This document shows positions 41,253 to 50,060 of a stretch of DNA of 64,000 bases, one piece after another. The notes beneath the pieces are model-generated. The model was given only the letters and a program-made list of their open reading frames with translations. It made no database searches and was not told the DNA's origin. The position numbers and the translations under genes were made by a program. Numbering within the stretch: the stretch's first letter is position 1; each line of letters opens with the position of its first letter. Source of the stretch: an uncultured Collinsella sp. (GTDB lineage Bacteria; Actinomycetota; Coriobacteriia; Coriobacteriales; Coriobacteriaceae); NCBI GenBank assembly GCA_902495355.1, contig CABUWV010000004.1:86403-150402 (forward strand). The letters are read 5' to 3'.

Positions 41253-42218
41253 CTAGTACGTCGCCTTGTAACGGTTAACCTTCTCGCGATAATCGCGCGT
41301 GTCGGCCTCGCGCAGTCTGGTCATGGCATCGCGCTCGTCATCGGACAGGTTCGTGGGGACCTGTACCTTGATTTCGACGAGCAGCGCGCCTGTGCGGCCA
41401 CGGTGCTTAACGTCGGGCGCACCCATCTCCTTAAAGCGGAACTTCTTGCCCGTCTGGGTGCCAGCGGGCACCTTCAGACGAACCGTCGCGCCGCCGGGCG
41501 TGGGCACATCCACCGTGCAGCCGAGCGCCGCCTCGTAGACCGAGACCGGTACCTCCATGGTCACGTCGGCACCCTTGCGCTTAAACAGCGGATGCTCCTC
41601 CACGTGCGTGGTTACGACCAGGTCGCCGCGCTCGCCGCCGGCAACGCCATACTCGCCGCGACGTTTATAACGCAGCTTGCCGCCGTCGACCGCGCCTGCA
41701 GGCACCGAGACCGTAATGGTCTGCTGCTCGCCCGTCGAGGGAATGCGATAGGTGACCTTGTGCGTCACGCCGCGAAACGCGTCCTCAGCCGTCACATCGA
41801 CGGTCAGCGACAAGTCGCCGCCCTTGCGCGCGCGGCTGCGACCCGCGCCGGCACCGGCAGTGCCTGCAGCCCCGGCAAAGCCCGAGCCCCAATCGCTGCC
41901 CCAGGCGCCATTACCGCTAAAGATGCTGTCGAAGATATCGCCCCAGCCGCTCGCGCCGGCACTGGCTCCGTAGCCACCGCTATACGCGCCGCCCGCGCCC
42001 GGCATGCCGCCAAACATGAGCATCTGGTCGTACTCTTTGCGCTTCTTCTCGTCCGAAAGCGTCTCGTAGGCCTCGCTGATCTCCTTGAACTTGGCCTCAT
42101 CGCCGCCGGCATCGGGGTGATATTTTTGCGCGAGCTTGCGAAACGCGCTCTTGATCTCTTTGTCGGAGGCGCTCTTGGATACGCCCAGGATGTCATAGAA
42201 GGTTTTGCCTGCAGCCAT
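41253..42218 (-). CDS. dnaJ: DnaJ co-chaperone without zinc finger (CbpA-like)
   Basis: 321 residues from MAAGKTFYDILGVSKSASDK, ATG 42218 after GGAGAGGAG. The J-domain has QKYHPDAGG (HPD). A Gly/Tyr/Phe-type region follows (about 75-125), then the two substrate-binding beta domains (DLSLTVDVTAEDAFRG; GAPDVKHRGRTGALLVEI). The four CxxCxGxG repeats of type-I DnaJ are absent, so this is a type-II or CbpA-like protein even though it sits in the main dnaK operon. Confidence 0.92.
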   Translation of the reverse strand: MAAGKTFYDILGVSKSASDKEIKSAFRKLAQKYHPDAGGDEAKFKEISEAYETLSDEKKRKEYDQMLMFGGMPGAGGAYSGGYGASAGASGWGDIFDSIFSGNGAWGSDWGSGFAGAAGTAGAGAGRSRARKGGDLSLTVDVTAEDAFRGVTHKVTYRIPSTGEQQTITVSVPAGAVDGGKLRYKRRGEYGVAGGERGDLVVTTHVEEHPLFKRKGADVTMEVPVSVYEAALGCTVDVPTPGGATVRLKVPAGTQTGKKFRFKEMGAPDVKHRGRTGALLVEIKVQVPTNLSDDERDAMTRLREADTRDYREKVNRYKATY

Positions 42219-42289
42219 CGTAGCTCCTCTCCTGTTACGTCCGCCGCCCATGCAGACGACGGCCCATGCTTTCATATGGCACTAGGCCA

Positions 42290-42324
42290 GAAAGGGCCCC
42301 GGGTGTTGCCCCGGGGCCCTTCTC
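42290..42324 (-). promoter_or_regulatory. Strong GC hairpin between grpE and dnaJ
   Basis: A stem of about 14 bp built on AAGGGCCCCGGG/CCCGGGGCCCTT lies just after the grpE stop. On the minus strand it is followed by TCTGG rather than a T-run, so it is likelier an mRNA-processing or attenuating hairpin that sets dnaJ-hspR below dnaK-grpE. Confidence 0.6.
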
Positions 42325-42326
42325 AA

Positions 42327-43169
42327 TTACTCCTCGGTGCTCTCGGCCGTATCGGCCGCAGCATCCTCGGGCGCCGCTTCGGGCTCCGGTGCGGGGCGCT
42401 TCTCGCCACCGTAGGTCACCGTCACCATCGCGGAACGCAGAATGCGATCCGCCATGCGGTAGCCCTTCTGGTACACATCGTTGACGGTCTCGTCGTACTG
42501 CGATGCGTCCTCGACGCGACCCACAGCCTGGTGCTCGAGCGGATCGAACGCCTCGCCCTTGGGGTCGATGGGCTCAACGCCCTCGTGCGCAAACACATCG
42601 AGCAGCTTGGCATGAACCGCGTCAACGCCATCGACGAACTGCTTAAAGTCGTCGGAAAGCTCTTGGCTGCGGGCATGGTCAATCGCGCGCTCGATATCGT
42701 CGATCACCGGCAACAGCGCGGTGACAAGCTTCTCGGTCGCGCGCTCGCGCTCGGCGATACGCTCGTTTGCGGTGCGGCGACGGAAGTTCTCCCAGTCGGC
42801 CTGCAGACGGGCGGTGCGCTCGGTGGCGTCCTTTGCCTTGTCCTCGGCGGCCTTCTGAGCCTCTGCCGCAGCATCAAGCTCGTTGCGCACGTCGGTAAGC
42901 TCCTTCTGAGCCTGCTCGAACTTAAGCTTAAAGTCGTTGTCGGCGGCTTCCTCACCGGCGCGGATAGCGGCTTCCACCATCTCGTCCTCGGTCATCGTCG
43001 CCTCCTTGTTGGAATCCTCTACCTGGTTCTCGGCAGCCTCGGCGGCCTCGGCCTCGTTGGCCTCGGTATCGTCGACGGCCTCTACGGGAATCTTCACGTC
43101 CTTCTCCTCAGAGTCAACGGGGGCGGCGCCAGCGGCAGCCGCCTCCGTGCGAGCTTTACGGGCGGACAT
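42327..43169 (-). CDS. grpE: Nucleotide exchange factor GrpE
   Basis: 280 residues, longer than the usual ~200 because of an acidic Ala/Glu N-terminal extension (about 1-75) and an acidic tail. The conserved core is RTARLQADWENFRRRTANER, LLPVIDDIERAIDHA, FVDGVDAVHAKLLDVFAHEG, YQKGYRMADRILRSAMVTVT. It starts 2 bases after the dnaK stop. GrpE releases ADP from DnaK. Confidence 0.96.
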   Translation of the reverse strand: MSARKARTEAAAAGAAPVDSEEKDVKIPVEAVDDTEANEAEAAEAAENQVEDSNKEATMTEDEMVEAAIRAGEEAADNDFKLKFEQAQKELTDVRNELDAAAEAQKAAEDKAKDATERTARLQADWENFRRRTANERIAERERATEKLVTALLPVIDDIERAIDHARSQELSDDFKQFVDGVDAVHAKLLDVFAHEGVEPIDPKGEAFDPLEHQAVGRVEDASQYDETVNDVYQKGYRMADRILRSAMVTVTYGGEKRPAPEPEAAPEDAAADTAESTEE

Positions 43170-43171
43170 GA

Positions 43172-45064
43172 TTACTTGTCCTCGTCGTCCACAACCTCGT
43201 AGTCGGCGTCGACGACGTCATCGTCGGCAGGCTGGGCGTCAGCGGCACCGTCGGTCTGCTGCTGAGCGTCGGCATAGACAACCTGGGCCAGCTCGTAGGC
43301 CACGGACTGCAGGGACTCGCCGGCGGCCTTGATGGCCTCGACGTCAGAGCCCTCGAGCGCCTTCTTGGCGTCGGCGATAGCGGCCTCGGCCTTGGACTTC
43401 ACGTCGGCGGAAACCTTGTCGCCCAGCTCGTTGAGGGTCTGCTCGGTGGAGTAGCACAGACTGTCGGTCTGGTTGCGGACCTCGACCTCTTCCTTCTGCT
43501 TCTTGTCCTCCTCGGCATGAGCCTCGGCGTCCTTGACCATACGATCGACTTCGTCGTCGGACAGAGCAGTGGAGCCGGAAATGGTGATCTGCTGCTCCTT
43601 GCCGGTGCCCTTGTCCTTAGCGGAGACCTTGACGATACCGTTGGCGTCGATGTCGAAGGTGACCTCGATCTGCGGCACGCCGCGGCGGGCAGCCGGGATA
43701 CCGGTCAGCTGGAACTTACCGAGCGACTTGTTGTCGCGGGCAAGCTCGCGCTCGCCCTGGAGCACGTTAATCTCGACGCTGGTCTGGTTGTCGGCAGCGG
43801 TGGAGTAGACCTCGGTCTTGGAGGTCGGGATCGTGGTGTTGCGGTCGATCATCTTGGTCATGATGCCGCCCATGGTCTCGACGCCCAGCGACAGCGGGGT
43901 AACGTCGAGCAGCAGGATGCCCTCGACGTCGCCGGTGAGCACGCCGCCCTGGACGGCAGCGCCGTCGGCAACGACCTCGTCGGGGTTCACGGACATGTTG
44001 GGCTGCTTGCCGGTCATGGTCTTGACGAGCTCCTGGACGGCGGGCATACGGGTGGAGCCGCCGACGAGGATGACCTCGGTCAGATCGGAGAGCTTAAGCT
44101 TGGCGTCGCGCAGGGCGTTGGTGACAGGCTGCTTGCAGCGCTCGAGCAGGTCGCGGGTGATCTTCTCGAACTCGGCGCGGGTCAGCGTGTAGTTGAGGTG
44201 CAGCGGGCCGGACTGGTTCATGGTAATGAACGGCAGGTTGATGGTGGTCTGCTGGGCGGCGGAGAGCTCCTTCTTGGCGTTCTCGGCGGCCTCCTTCAGA
44301 CGCTGCAGGGCCATGGGGTCCTGACGCAGGTCGACACCGTTCTCCTGCTGGAACTTATCGGCCATCCAATCGATGACGCGCTGATCCCAGTCGTCGCCGC
44401 CCAGGTGGTTGTCGCCCGAGGTGGACAGAACCTCAAACACGCCGTCGGCGAGGTCGAGGATGGAGACGTCGAAGGTGCCGCCGCCCAGGTCGAAGACCAG
44501 GATGCGCTGGTCGGTGCCCTGCTTGTCCAGGCCATAGGCAAGAGCAGCAGCGGTCGGCTCGTTGACGATACGCTTGACGTTGAGGCCGGCGATCTTACCG
44601 GCGTCCTTGGTGGCCTGACGCTGGGCGTCGTTGAAGTAGGCCGGGACGGTGATGACGGCGTCGGTAACGGTCTCGCCCAGATACTTCTCGGCGTCAGCCT
44701 TCATCTTCGCGAGCGTCATGGCGCTCACCTGCTCGGCGGTGTAATCCTTGCCCTCGATGTCGACGACGGCACGGCCACCCTGGCCCTCCTTGACCTCATA
44801 CGGCACGGTCTTGATCTCGGAGGTGCACTCGGAGTACTTGCGGCCCATGAAGCGCTTGATGGAGAACACGGTGTTCTTGGGGTTGGTGACAGCCTGGTTC
44901 TTAGCGGCCTTACCCACGACGCGGTCGCCGTCGGCACGGAAGCCCACGACGGACGGGGTGGTGCGGTCGCCCTCGGCGTTCACGATAATGGTCGGAGAAC
45001 CGCCCTCGAGAACGGCCATAGCGGAGTTAGTAGTACCAAGGTCGATACCAAGAATCTTACTCAT
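43172..45064 (-). CDS. dnaK: Chaperone DnaK (Hsp70)
   Basis: 630 residues. It starts MSKILGIDLGTTNSAMAVLE; further Hsp70 signatures are VPAYFNDAQRQATKDAG, LVFDLGGGTFDVSILDLADG and ILVGGSTRMPAVQELV. An acidic C-terminus ends VVDADYEVVDDEDK. It leads the operon with grpE, dnaJ and hspR behind it and a HAIR-like dyad about 110 bases upstream. Confidence 0.98.
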   Translation of the reverse strand: MSKILGIDLGTTNSAMAVLEGGSPTIIVNAEGDRTTPSVVGFRADGDRVVGKAAKNQAVTNPKNTVFSIKRFMGRKYSECTSEIKTVPYEVKEGQGGRAVVDIEGKDYTAEQVSAMTLAKMKADAEKYLGETVTDAVITVPAYFNDAQRQATKDAGKIAGLNVKRIVNEPTAAALAYGLDKQGTDQRILVFDLGGGTFDVSILDLADGVFEVLSTSGDNHLGGDDWDQRVIDWMADKFQQENGVDLRQDPMALQRLKEAAENAKKELSAAQQTTINLPFITMNQSGPLHLNYTLTRAEFEKITRDLLERCKQPVTNALRDAKLKLSDLTEVILVGGSTRMPAVQELVKTMTGKQPNMSVNPDEVVADGAAVQGGVLTGDVEGILLLDVTPLSLGVETMGGIMTKMIDRNTTIPTSKTEVYSTAADNQTSVEINVLQGERELARDNKSLGKFQLTGIPAARRGVPQIEVTFDIDANGIVKVSAKDKGTGKEQQITISGSTALSDDEVDRMVKDAEAHAEEDKKQKEEVEVRNQTDSLCYSTEQTLNELGDKVSADVKSKAEAAIADAKKALEGSDVEAIKAAGESLQSVAYELAQVVYADAQQQTDGAADAQPADDDVVDADYEVVDDEDK

Positions 45065-45173
45065 TAGAAATTCCCTCTCTCTTGTGCGTTTGCACCGACT
45101 CGGCGGTCTGCCAAGCGGTGTTTCGGCTTGTCTTTCAGGATGTAGTGTATCCCCTTATGGGCCGGAATATACA

Positions 45174-45200
45174 AAATCTAAGTCAATTCATATAAGATTT
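45174..45200 (-). promoter_or_regulatory. Heat-shock dyad of dnaK (HAIR-like)
   Basis: AAATCTAAGTC-N5-ATATAAGATTT, identical at 22 of 27 positions to the clpB element, with the differences confined to the five centre bases. TATATT lies just downstream on the gene strand at the same distance as TATAAG in clpB. Probable HspR target. Confidence 0.68.
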
Positions 45201-45327
45201 CTTATTGCCAAGAGTTTAGGTTCGCAAATACGCAGGTAGACGCACTGTTTGAGTTCTCGGCAAATCTATCGAGATCTATGTAGAGATGGCTGAGGTTTGC
45301 GTCCGGGGGTGCCTGGGGGCCGTCTTG

Positions 45328-45511
45328 CGGAAAGCTCATCCCGGTTTGAGCGTGGATTCCGGGTCGCAGTTTCCGTCTGAAGGCTCAACCGGAAACCGTA
45401 TCCCGTTTTGAGAGCTGATACCGGGTCGCGGTTTCCGCCAGTGGCCCAGTCGGAAACTACAACCCGTTTCTCGGCCAAATTCCGGGATGCGCTTTCCGCA
45501 AGCATGCTCGA
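45328..45511. repeat. Three tandem 61-62-base hairpin repeats
   Basis: Units at 45328-45389, 45390-45450 and 45451-45511 each begin CGGAAA, have CCCG near position 13, CCGGG near 32 and TTTCCG near 43, and can fold with CGGAAA(CC) pairing to (GG)TTTCCG and ATCCCG pairing to CGGGT/CGGGAT. Sequence between these landmarks differs. It lies in the 650-base gap between dnaK and the ferredoxin. Not a CRISPR: no constant repeat plus unique spacer pattern. Confidence 0.7.
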
Positions 45512-45721
45512 TCGCCCAATATTTCAAGTCACCTAAAGCTAACATTTGCGCAGCTCAGCGGCCTCACCTGCATGTTTTTTAGTAAACCTTGGCATACTCG
45601 GCGAACGGTATGAAGATGCCGGTCAGAGGGTATTGCAAACGGTCGCTCCCGTGGTATGTTTTTGCCCGAATCAAACCGGCGCGCATCGCCTGTAGCGTCG
45701 GTCAACAGAGAGGAAACTACC
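45512..45721. other. Ferredoxin upstream region
   Basis: About 210 bases; no gene or repeat recognised. AGAGGAAACTACC supplies the ferredoxin ribosome site. A GGTATG near 45653 and upstream TTGCAAACGG are weak promoter candidates. Confidence 0.3.
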
Positions 45722-45907
45722 ATGGCTCATCCCGTAATTGATGCCGACGAGTGCATCGCTTGTGGCGTTTGCGTCGACTCCTGCCCCGCTGGCGTTCTGG
45801 AGCTCCAGGACGTCGCTACCGTCGCTGACGAGGACTCCTGCGTCGCCTGTGGCGCTTGCCAGGACGCTTGCCCCGCTGGCGCGATCACCGAGATCGTCGA
45901 GGAGTAA
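45722..45907 (+). CDS. 2[4Fe-4S] ferredoxin
   Basis: 61 residues from MAHPVIDADECIACGVCVDS; two CxxCxxCxxxCP motifs (CIACGVCVDSCPAG and CVACGACQDACPAG). Clostridial-type low-potential electron carrier, the natural partner of the NifJ-type pyruvate oxidoreductase at the start of the window. ATG 45722 is chosen because it follows AGAGGAAACTACC and upstream residues are not ferredoxin-like. A terminator follows. Confidence 0.96.
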   Translation: MAHPVIDADECIACGVCVDSCPAGVLELQDVATVADEDSCVACGACQDACPAGAITEIVEE

Positions 45908-45944
45908 CAACTCCCCCACCTGCACACTCAAAAGTACACCGTGC

Positions 45945-45985
45945 ACAAAAAAGGAGGCCTCCGCATCGCCGCGGAGGCCTCCTTT
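45945..45985. terminator. Bidirectional terminator between ferredoxin and niaR
   Basis: AAAAGGAGGCCTCCG/CGGAGGCCTCCTTTT, a 15-bp stem flanked by A-run and T-run, so it can stop transcription on both strands. Confidence 0.9.
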
Positions 45986-46023
45986 TGCATGTGTGGGCAG
46001 CTAATTTGGAGCGGGACCCTTGG

Positions 46024-46091
46024 CAGTTGCGGTGGAATAGTTCCTGTTTTATGGCTTAGATGCCGATTTTAGGAACTATTTCACCGCAACT
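46024..46091. repeat. GTTGCGGTG palindromic repeat, copy 3
   Basis: AGTTGCGGTGGAATAGTTC and GAACTATTTCACCGCAACT arms as in copy 1, with a different 30-base interior. It ends 17 bases after the niaR stop (minus strand). Confidence 0.78.
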
Positions 46092-46108
46092 TATAGATGC
46101 AGCGTCGG

Positions 46109-46654
46109 CTACGATAGGTCGTCTTCGTAGGGCAGTAGGTCTGCCAAGTAGCCTTTCTCCTTGAGCATGGCCTCGATCTCGTCGAGGGTCTGTTCGTCCT
46201 CCGCCGCAATGCGATGGAAGTGATAGCCGCTCGTCACCGTTAGCAGCGGAAAGCTCTTGCCGCTCTCGATATCGCGCAGATAGCGCTCGACATCGCGACG
46301 ATTGCGAATGTCCAGGTCGGCCGTGATCTTACCGTACACGCGGTGATTGACGATCACGTTGAGCACGGCGCCGCCGGCGTCGACGATACTCGTGAGCTCA
46401 TCGCCTGCCTGCTCCACGCTGTGGCGAACCTTGACCAAGCGCGTAGGCACGGCGGGGCTGCTGGGGGCCTCCTGCAGCACGTAGCCGCGGTTGGTCGCCA
46501 CGATATCATGCCCATCGGCGCGCAGCAGGGCGATGTCCTGCACCACGACCTGGCGGCTCACACCCACCTCGCGGGCAAGCGCGCTGCCCGATACGGGCCC
46601 CCTGGCCCCCTCGAGCACGGCCATGATGGCACGGCGACGCTCGCGGGCGTCCAT
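46109..46654 (-). CDS. niaR: NAD biosynthesis repressor NiaR
   Basis: 181 residues. An N-terminal winged helix (RRRAIMAVLEGARGPVSGSA, VSRQVVVQDIALLRADGHDI) and a C-terminal 3H domain carrying the three His motifs KVRHSVEQ, VNHRVYGKI and SGYHFHRI that bind a metal and sense niacin. It ends the nadA-nadB-nadC-niaR operon, its start directly overlapping the nadC stop. It probably binds the palindrome before nadA. Confidence 0.93.
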   Translation of the reverse strand: MDARERRRAIMAVLEGARGPVSGSALAREVGVSRQVVVQDIALLRADGHDIVATNRGYVLQEAPSSPAVPTRLVKVRHSVEQAGDELTSIVDAGGAVLNVIVNHRVYGKITADLDIRNRRDVERYLRDIESGKSFPLLTVTSGYHFHRIAAEDEQTLDEIEAMLKEKGYLADLLPYEDDLS

Positions 46655-47514
46655 TATTTACCGTCCAGCAGACGCAGGTGCTTAAGCGAGAGGTCGAGGA
46701 TCGGCGCGGAGTGCGTCAGGGCGCCCGAGCTAATGTAGTCGACGCCCAGATCAGCCAGGGCGCGAATATTGTCGGCGTCCACGTTGCCCGAACACTCGGT
46801 CTTGGCGCGACCGGCAATAAGCTCGATGGCGGCGGCCATGTCGTCATGGGTCATGTTGTCGAACATGATGATGTCGGCGCCGGCCTCCACGGCCTCGCGC
46901 ACCATGTCCAGGTTCTCGCACTCGATCTCGACCGTCGTGGTAAACGATGCGTGGGCGCGCGCCATCTCGATCGCGCGCGTCACGCCACCGGCGGCATCGA
47001 TGTGGTTGTCCTTGAGCATGACGGCCGTCGACAGGTTGTAACGGTGGTTGCTGCCGCCGCCAATCTCAACCGCCGCCTTCTCAAACACGCGCACGCCCGG
47101 TGTGGTCTTGCGCGTGTCGACGAGCACGGTCTTGGTTCCCTCGAGCGCCGCGGCCATGCTGTGCGTATAGGTGGCGATGCCGCTCATGCGTTGCAGGTAG
47201 TTGAGCGCCACGCGCTCACCCGAAAGCAGCACGCGCGCATCGCCGCGCACCTGACCCACGTGGTCGCCGGCATGCACCTCGTCACCGTCGGCAACATCAA
47301 ACAGCACCGAGCTCTGCGAATCCAGCAGCTCAAAGGTACGGGCAAACACATCCAAGCCGGCGATGATGCCATCGGCTTTGGCGATAAGCTCCACCGTGGC
47401 GGGACGCGCCGTGGGGCACACGCTCGCCGTGCTCACGTCCTCAAACGTAATGTCCTCGCGCAGAGCCTGCAGAATCAGATCATCGACGACAAGCTTCATG
47501 GTAATGGGATTCAT
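46654..47514 (-). CDS. nadC: Nicotinate-nucleotide pyrophosphorylase NadC
   Basis: 286 residues, normal size. Motifs: LREDITFEDVSTASVCP, GERVALNYLQRMSGIATYT, VDTRKTTPGVRVFEKAAVEI, GGGSNHRYNLSTAVMLKDNH and EIECENLDMVREAVEAGADI. It converts quinolinate and PRPP to nicotinate mononucleotide. It sits 3 bases after nadB and overlaps niaR. Confidence 0.97.
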   Translation of the reverse strand: MNPITMKLVVDDLILQALREDITFEDVSTASVCPTARPATVELIAKADGIIAGLDVFARTFELLDSQSSVLFDVADGDEVHAGDHVGQVRGDARVLLSGERVALNYLQRMSGIATYTHSMAAALEGTKTVLVDTRKTTPGVRVFEKAAVEIGGGSNHRYNLSTAVMLKDNHIDAAGGVTRAIEMARAHASFTTTVEIECENLDMVREAVEAGADIIMFDNMTHDDMAAAIELIAGRAKTECSGNVDADNIRALADLGVDYISSGALTHSAPILDLSLKHLRLLDGK

Positions 47515-47517
47515 GGT

Positions 47518-48894
47518 CTACTCCTCCACGGCCTGCGTGCCGGCGGCACGGGCCAAATCATCGATTGCCAGAGGGTCGGCGCCCAGGGCGCGATGACGGC
47601 CATCGAGCGCGGGATCGCCCGCCTGCTCCACGGCCAGCGACTCGCCGGTACGCATGTACCACGCGGCGCGACGACCCCAGACCAGCGCCTCGAGCAGGCT
47701 GTTTGATGCAAGGCGGTTCTTGCCGTGAACGCCGTTGCAAGCCGTCTCGCCCGCGGCGTAGAGCTCGGGCATCGAGGTGCGGCCGTCCTTGTCGACCCAC
47801 ACGCCGCCCATAAAGTAGTGCTGCGTCGGCGTAACGGGAATGGGCTCGTCCAAGATGTCGCGGCCGTCCTCAAGGCAGCGCGCACGAATGTTGGCAAAAT
47901 GCCCGGTCACCACATCGCGCTCGACGGGGGCAAAGCTCAGCCACTCGTGCTCGGCACCGTCCTGCTTCATCTGCTCGCGAATAGCGGCGGCGACCACATC
48001 GCGCGGCTGAAGCTCATCGGTAAAGCGCTCGCCGGCGGCGTTGAGCAAAATCGCGCCCTCGCCGCGGCAACTCTCGCTGATCAGGAAGGTGCGACCCGGC
48101 TGCGGCGAGAACAGTCCCGTGGGGTGAATCTGCACGTAGTCCAGATGCTCCATCTTAATGCCATGCTCCTGAGCGATGTAGCAGGCATCGCCCGTGAGCT
48201 GCGGGTAGTTGGTCGAATGGTCGTATACGCCGCCGATGCCGCCCGTTGCCCACAGCGTGTGGCGGGCATGGATCTTAAACGGCTCGCCGGCATGCACACC
48301 CTCGGCGGCATTTGCCAGCTCGTCGGCGGGGCGAACCGAGTTGTCCTCGTCCACGGCTACGGCGACGACGCCGGTGCACACCGTGGCGCCATCGCGCTCG
48401 GCGGTCAGGATGTCGGTCATGGCCGCGTGCTCCAAAATCTGCACGTTGTCCAGCTTGCGAACGGCCTGGAGCAGCTTGGTCGTGATCTCCTTGCCCGTAA
48501 TGTCGGCATGGAAGGCAATGCGCGGACGGCTGTGCGCGCCCTCGCGGGTAAAATTGAGGCTGCCGTCGGCCTTGCGCTCAAAATCCACGCCCATCGCTAG
48601 CAGGTCGTTGATGACCGAGCGGCTCGAGCGAATCATGATGTCGACGCTCTCGCGGCGGTTCTCGTAGTGGCCGGCGTGCATGGTGTCCTCAAAGAAGGCA
48701 TCGTAGTCCGAGCCTTCGGGCAGCACGCAAATGCCGCCCTGCGCGAGCATCGAATCGCACTCGTCGACCGCGCCCTTGGAGAGCATGATCACGCGCGTGC
48801 TCGTCGGCAGATTGAGGGCCGCGTACAGACCCGCCACGCCGCAGCCGGCAATGACGACGTCGCACTCCATATCGGGGTATTGCTTGGTTTCCAC
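47518..48894 (-). CDS. nadB: L-aspartate oxidase NadB
   Basis: 458 residues from a GTG at 48894, six bases after GGGAGAGG; the ATG at 48921 would lie before that site. FAD motif DVVIAGCGVAGLYAALNLPT, active-site region MDADEC-like ECDSMLAQGGICVL, then HTLWATGGIGGVYDHSTNYP and SCRGEGAILLNAAGERFTDE. It oxidises aspartate to iminoaspartate for NadA. Because O2 is scarce here, fumarate is the likely acceptor. Shorter than the 530-residue E. coli enzyme at the C-terminus. Confidence 0.95.
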   Translation of the reverse strand: METKQYPDMECDVVIAGCGVAGLYAALNLPTSTRVIMLSKGAVDECDSMLAQGGICVLPEGSDYDAFFEDTMHAGHYENRRESVDIMIRSSRSVINDLLAMGVDFERKADGSLNFTREGAHSRPRIAFHADITGKEITTKLLQAVRKLDNVQILEHAAMTDILTAERDGATVCTGVVAVAVDEDNSVRPADELANAAEGVHAGEPFKIHARHTLWATGGIGGVYDHSTNYPQLTGDACYIAQEHGIKMEHLDYVQIHPTGLFSPQPGRTFLISESCRGEGAILLNAAGERFTDELQPRDVVAAAIREQMKQDGAEHEWLSFAPVERDVVTGHFANIRARCLEDGRDILDEPIPVTPTQHYFMGGVWVDKDGRTSMPELYAAGETACNGVHGKNRLASNSLLEALVWGRRAAWYMRTGESLAVEQAGDPALDGRHRALGADPLAIDDLARAAGTQAVEE

Positions 48895-48949
48895 AGGAAT
48901 CCTCTCCCTTGAATGTGACATAAGGGACCGTACCTCATGCAACATTGTT

Positions 48950-49975
48950 CTAGCGTGCTGCGTACTCGAGCATACGGTCGAGCGTGAGCTTGGCCTGGTC
49001 GGCAGCCTCGTCCGACACGCCGATCTGCACCTCGCCCTCACCCGTCTCCAGGCAGCGCACGAGCTTCTCGAGCGTGATGAGATCCATGTTGACGCAGGTG
49101 GGCTGCACCGCGGGGAAGTAGAACTTCTTGCCGGTGCCCTGGCAGCGGCGCTCGAGCTCGTAGAGCACGCCGCGGACCGTCACGATGATGAATTCGCTCG
49201 CGCCGGACTCCTCGGCATACTTGATGATGCCGGCGGTGGAGCCGATGTAGTCGGCCTCGGCCAGGACGTCGGCCTTGCACTCGGGGTGCGCCAGCACGAG
49301 CGCGTCGGGGTGGGCCTCCGTCGCGTCGACGATCTGCTCGACGGTGATGATGTGATGGCGCGGGCAGTAGCCGTTGTTGAGGATGACGTGCTTTTGCGGC
49401 ACCTGCTCGGCTACGAAGCGGCCCAGGTTTTGGTCGGGAATGAACAGGATATGCTGCTGCGGCAGCTCGGACACGATCTTGACGGCATTGGAGCTGGTGA
49501 CGCACACGTCGCTCCAGCTCTTGATCTCGACCGTGGAGTTGACGTAGCACACCACGGCCAGGTCGTCGCCGTACTCGGCGCGCGCCGCGTCGACCGTCTC
49601 GCGCTTGACCATGTGCGCCATGGGACAGTCCGCGCCCGGCTCGGGCAGCAGCACGGTCTTAGTGGGATTGAGCAGCTTGGCGCTCTCGCCCATAAACTCC
49701 ACGCCGCACAACACGATGGTCTGCTGCGGCAGGCTTTTGGCGAGCTTTGCCAGGTAGAAGCTATCGCCGACGTAATCGGCAACGGCTTGGACCTCGGGCG
49801 CCACGTAATAGTGCGCCAGGATCACCGCGTCACGTTGGGTTTTTAGTTGCTGAATGGCCTCGACGAGCTCTGCGGGCACCAATGCCGCGCGCTCCGTTGC
49901 CGTCGTTGCCGATGCCAGGCCGGCCGCAATGTCGCGTGCAAGCTCCGATGCATCCATGTTCGCGCTCTGTGCCAT
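48950..49975 (-). CDS. nadA: Quinolinate synthase NadA
   Basis: 341 residues. It has VILAHYYVAPEVQAVADYVG, VLCGVEFMGESAKLLNP, DCPMAHMVKRE, VCVTSSNAVKI and FYFPAVQPTCVNM, carrying the Cys ligands of the [4Fe-4S] cluster. It condenses iminoaspartate with dihydroxyacetone phosphate. First gene of the operon; GAGAGGGG precedes ATG 49975. Confidence 0.97.
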   Translation of the reverse strand: MAQSANMDASELARDIAAGLASATTATERAALVPAELVEAIQQLKTQRDAVILAHYYVAPEVQAVADYVGDSFYLAKLAKSLPQQTIVLCGVEFMGESAKLLNPTKTVLLPEPGADCPMAHMVKRETVDAARAEYGDDLAVVCYVNSTVEIKSWSDVCVTSSNAVKIVSELPQQHILFIPDQNLGRFVAEQVPQKHVILNNGYCPRHHIITVEQIVDATEAHPDALVLAHPECKADVLAEADYIGSTAGIIKYAEESGASEFIIVTVRGVLYELERRCQGTGKKFYFPAVQPTCVNMDLITLEKLVRCLETGEGEVQIGVSDEAADQAKLTLDRMLEYAAR

Positions 49976-50010
49976 CAAGGCCCCTCTCTTTTGGCGAATC
50001 TTGGAGCTTT

Positions 50011-50060
50011 AGTATGACACCTAGGTTTACAGCTGACAAGACAGCTGTAAACCTAGGTGT
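50011..50060 (-). promoter_or_regulatory. nadA promoter with perfect 19-base inverted repeat (NiaR operator candidate)
   Basis: Arms 50017-50035 and 50042-50060 are exact reverse complements (core ACCTAGGTTTACAGCTG) around six bases. On the gene strand, TTGTCA (50034-50039), a 17-base spacer and CATACT (50011-50016) make a well-spaced promoter almost wholly covered by the repeat. The regulator gene niaR is in the same operon, so niacin-dependent autorepression is the likely mechanism. Confidence 0.8.

Noticed and set aside
43517..45067. 516-codon plus-strand frame opposite dnaK
   Set aside because: Antisense DnaK frames are a well-known artefact; no ribosome site and no independent domain.
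45328..45511. CRISPR array
   Set aside because: Repeat units are adjacent with no unique spacers, differ in sequence, and no cas genes are present.
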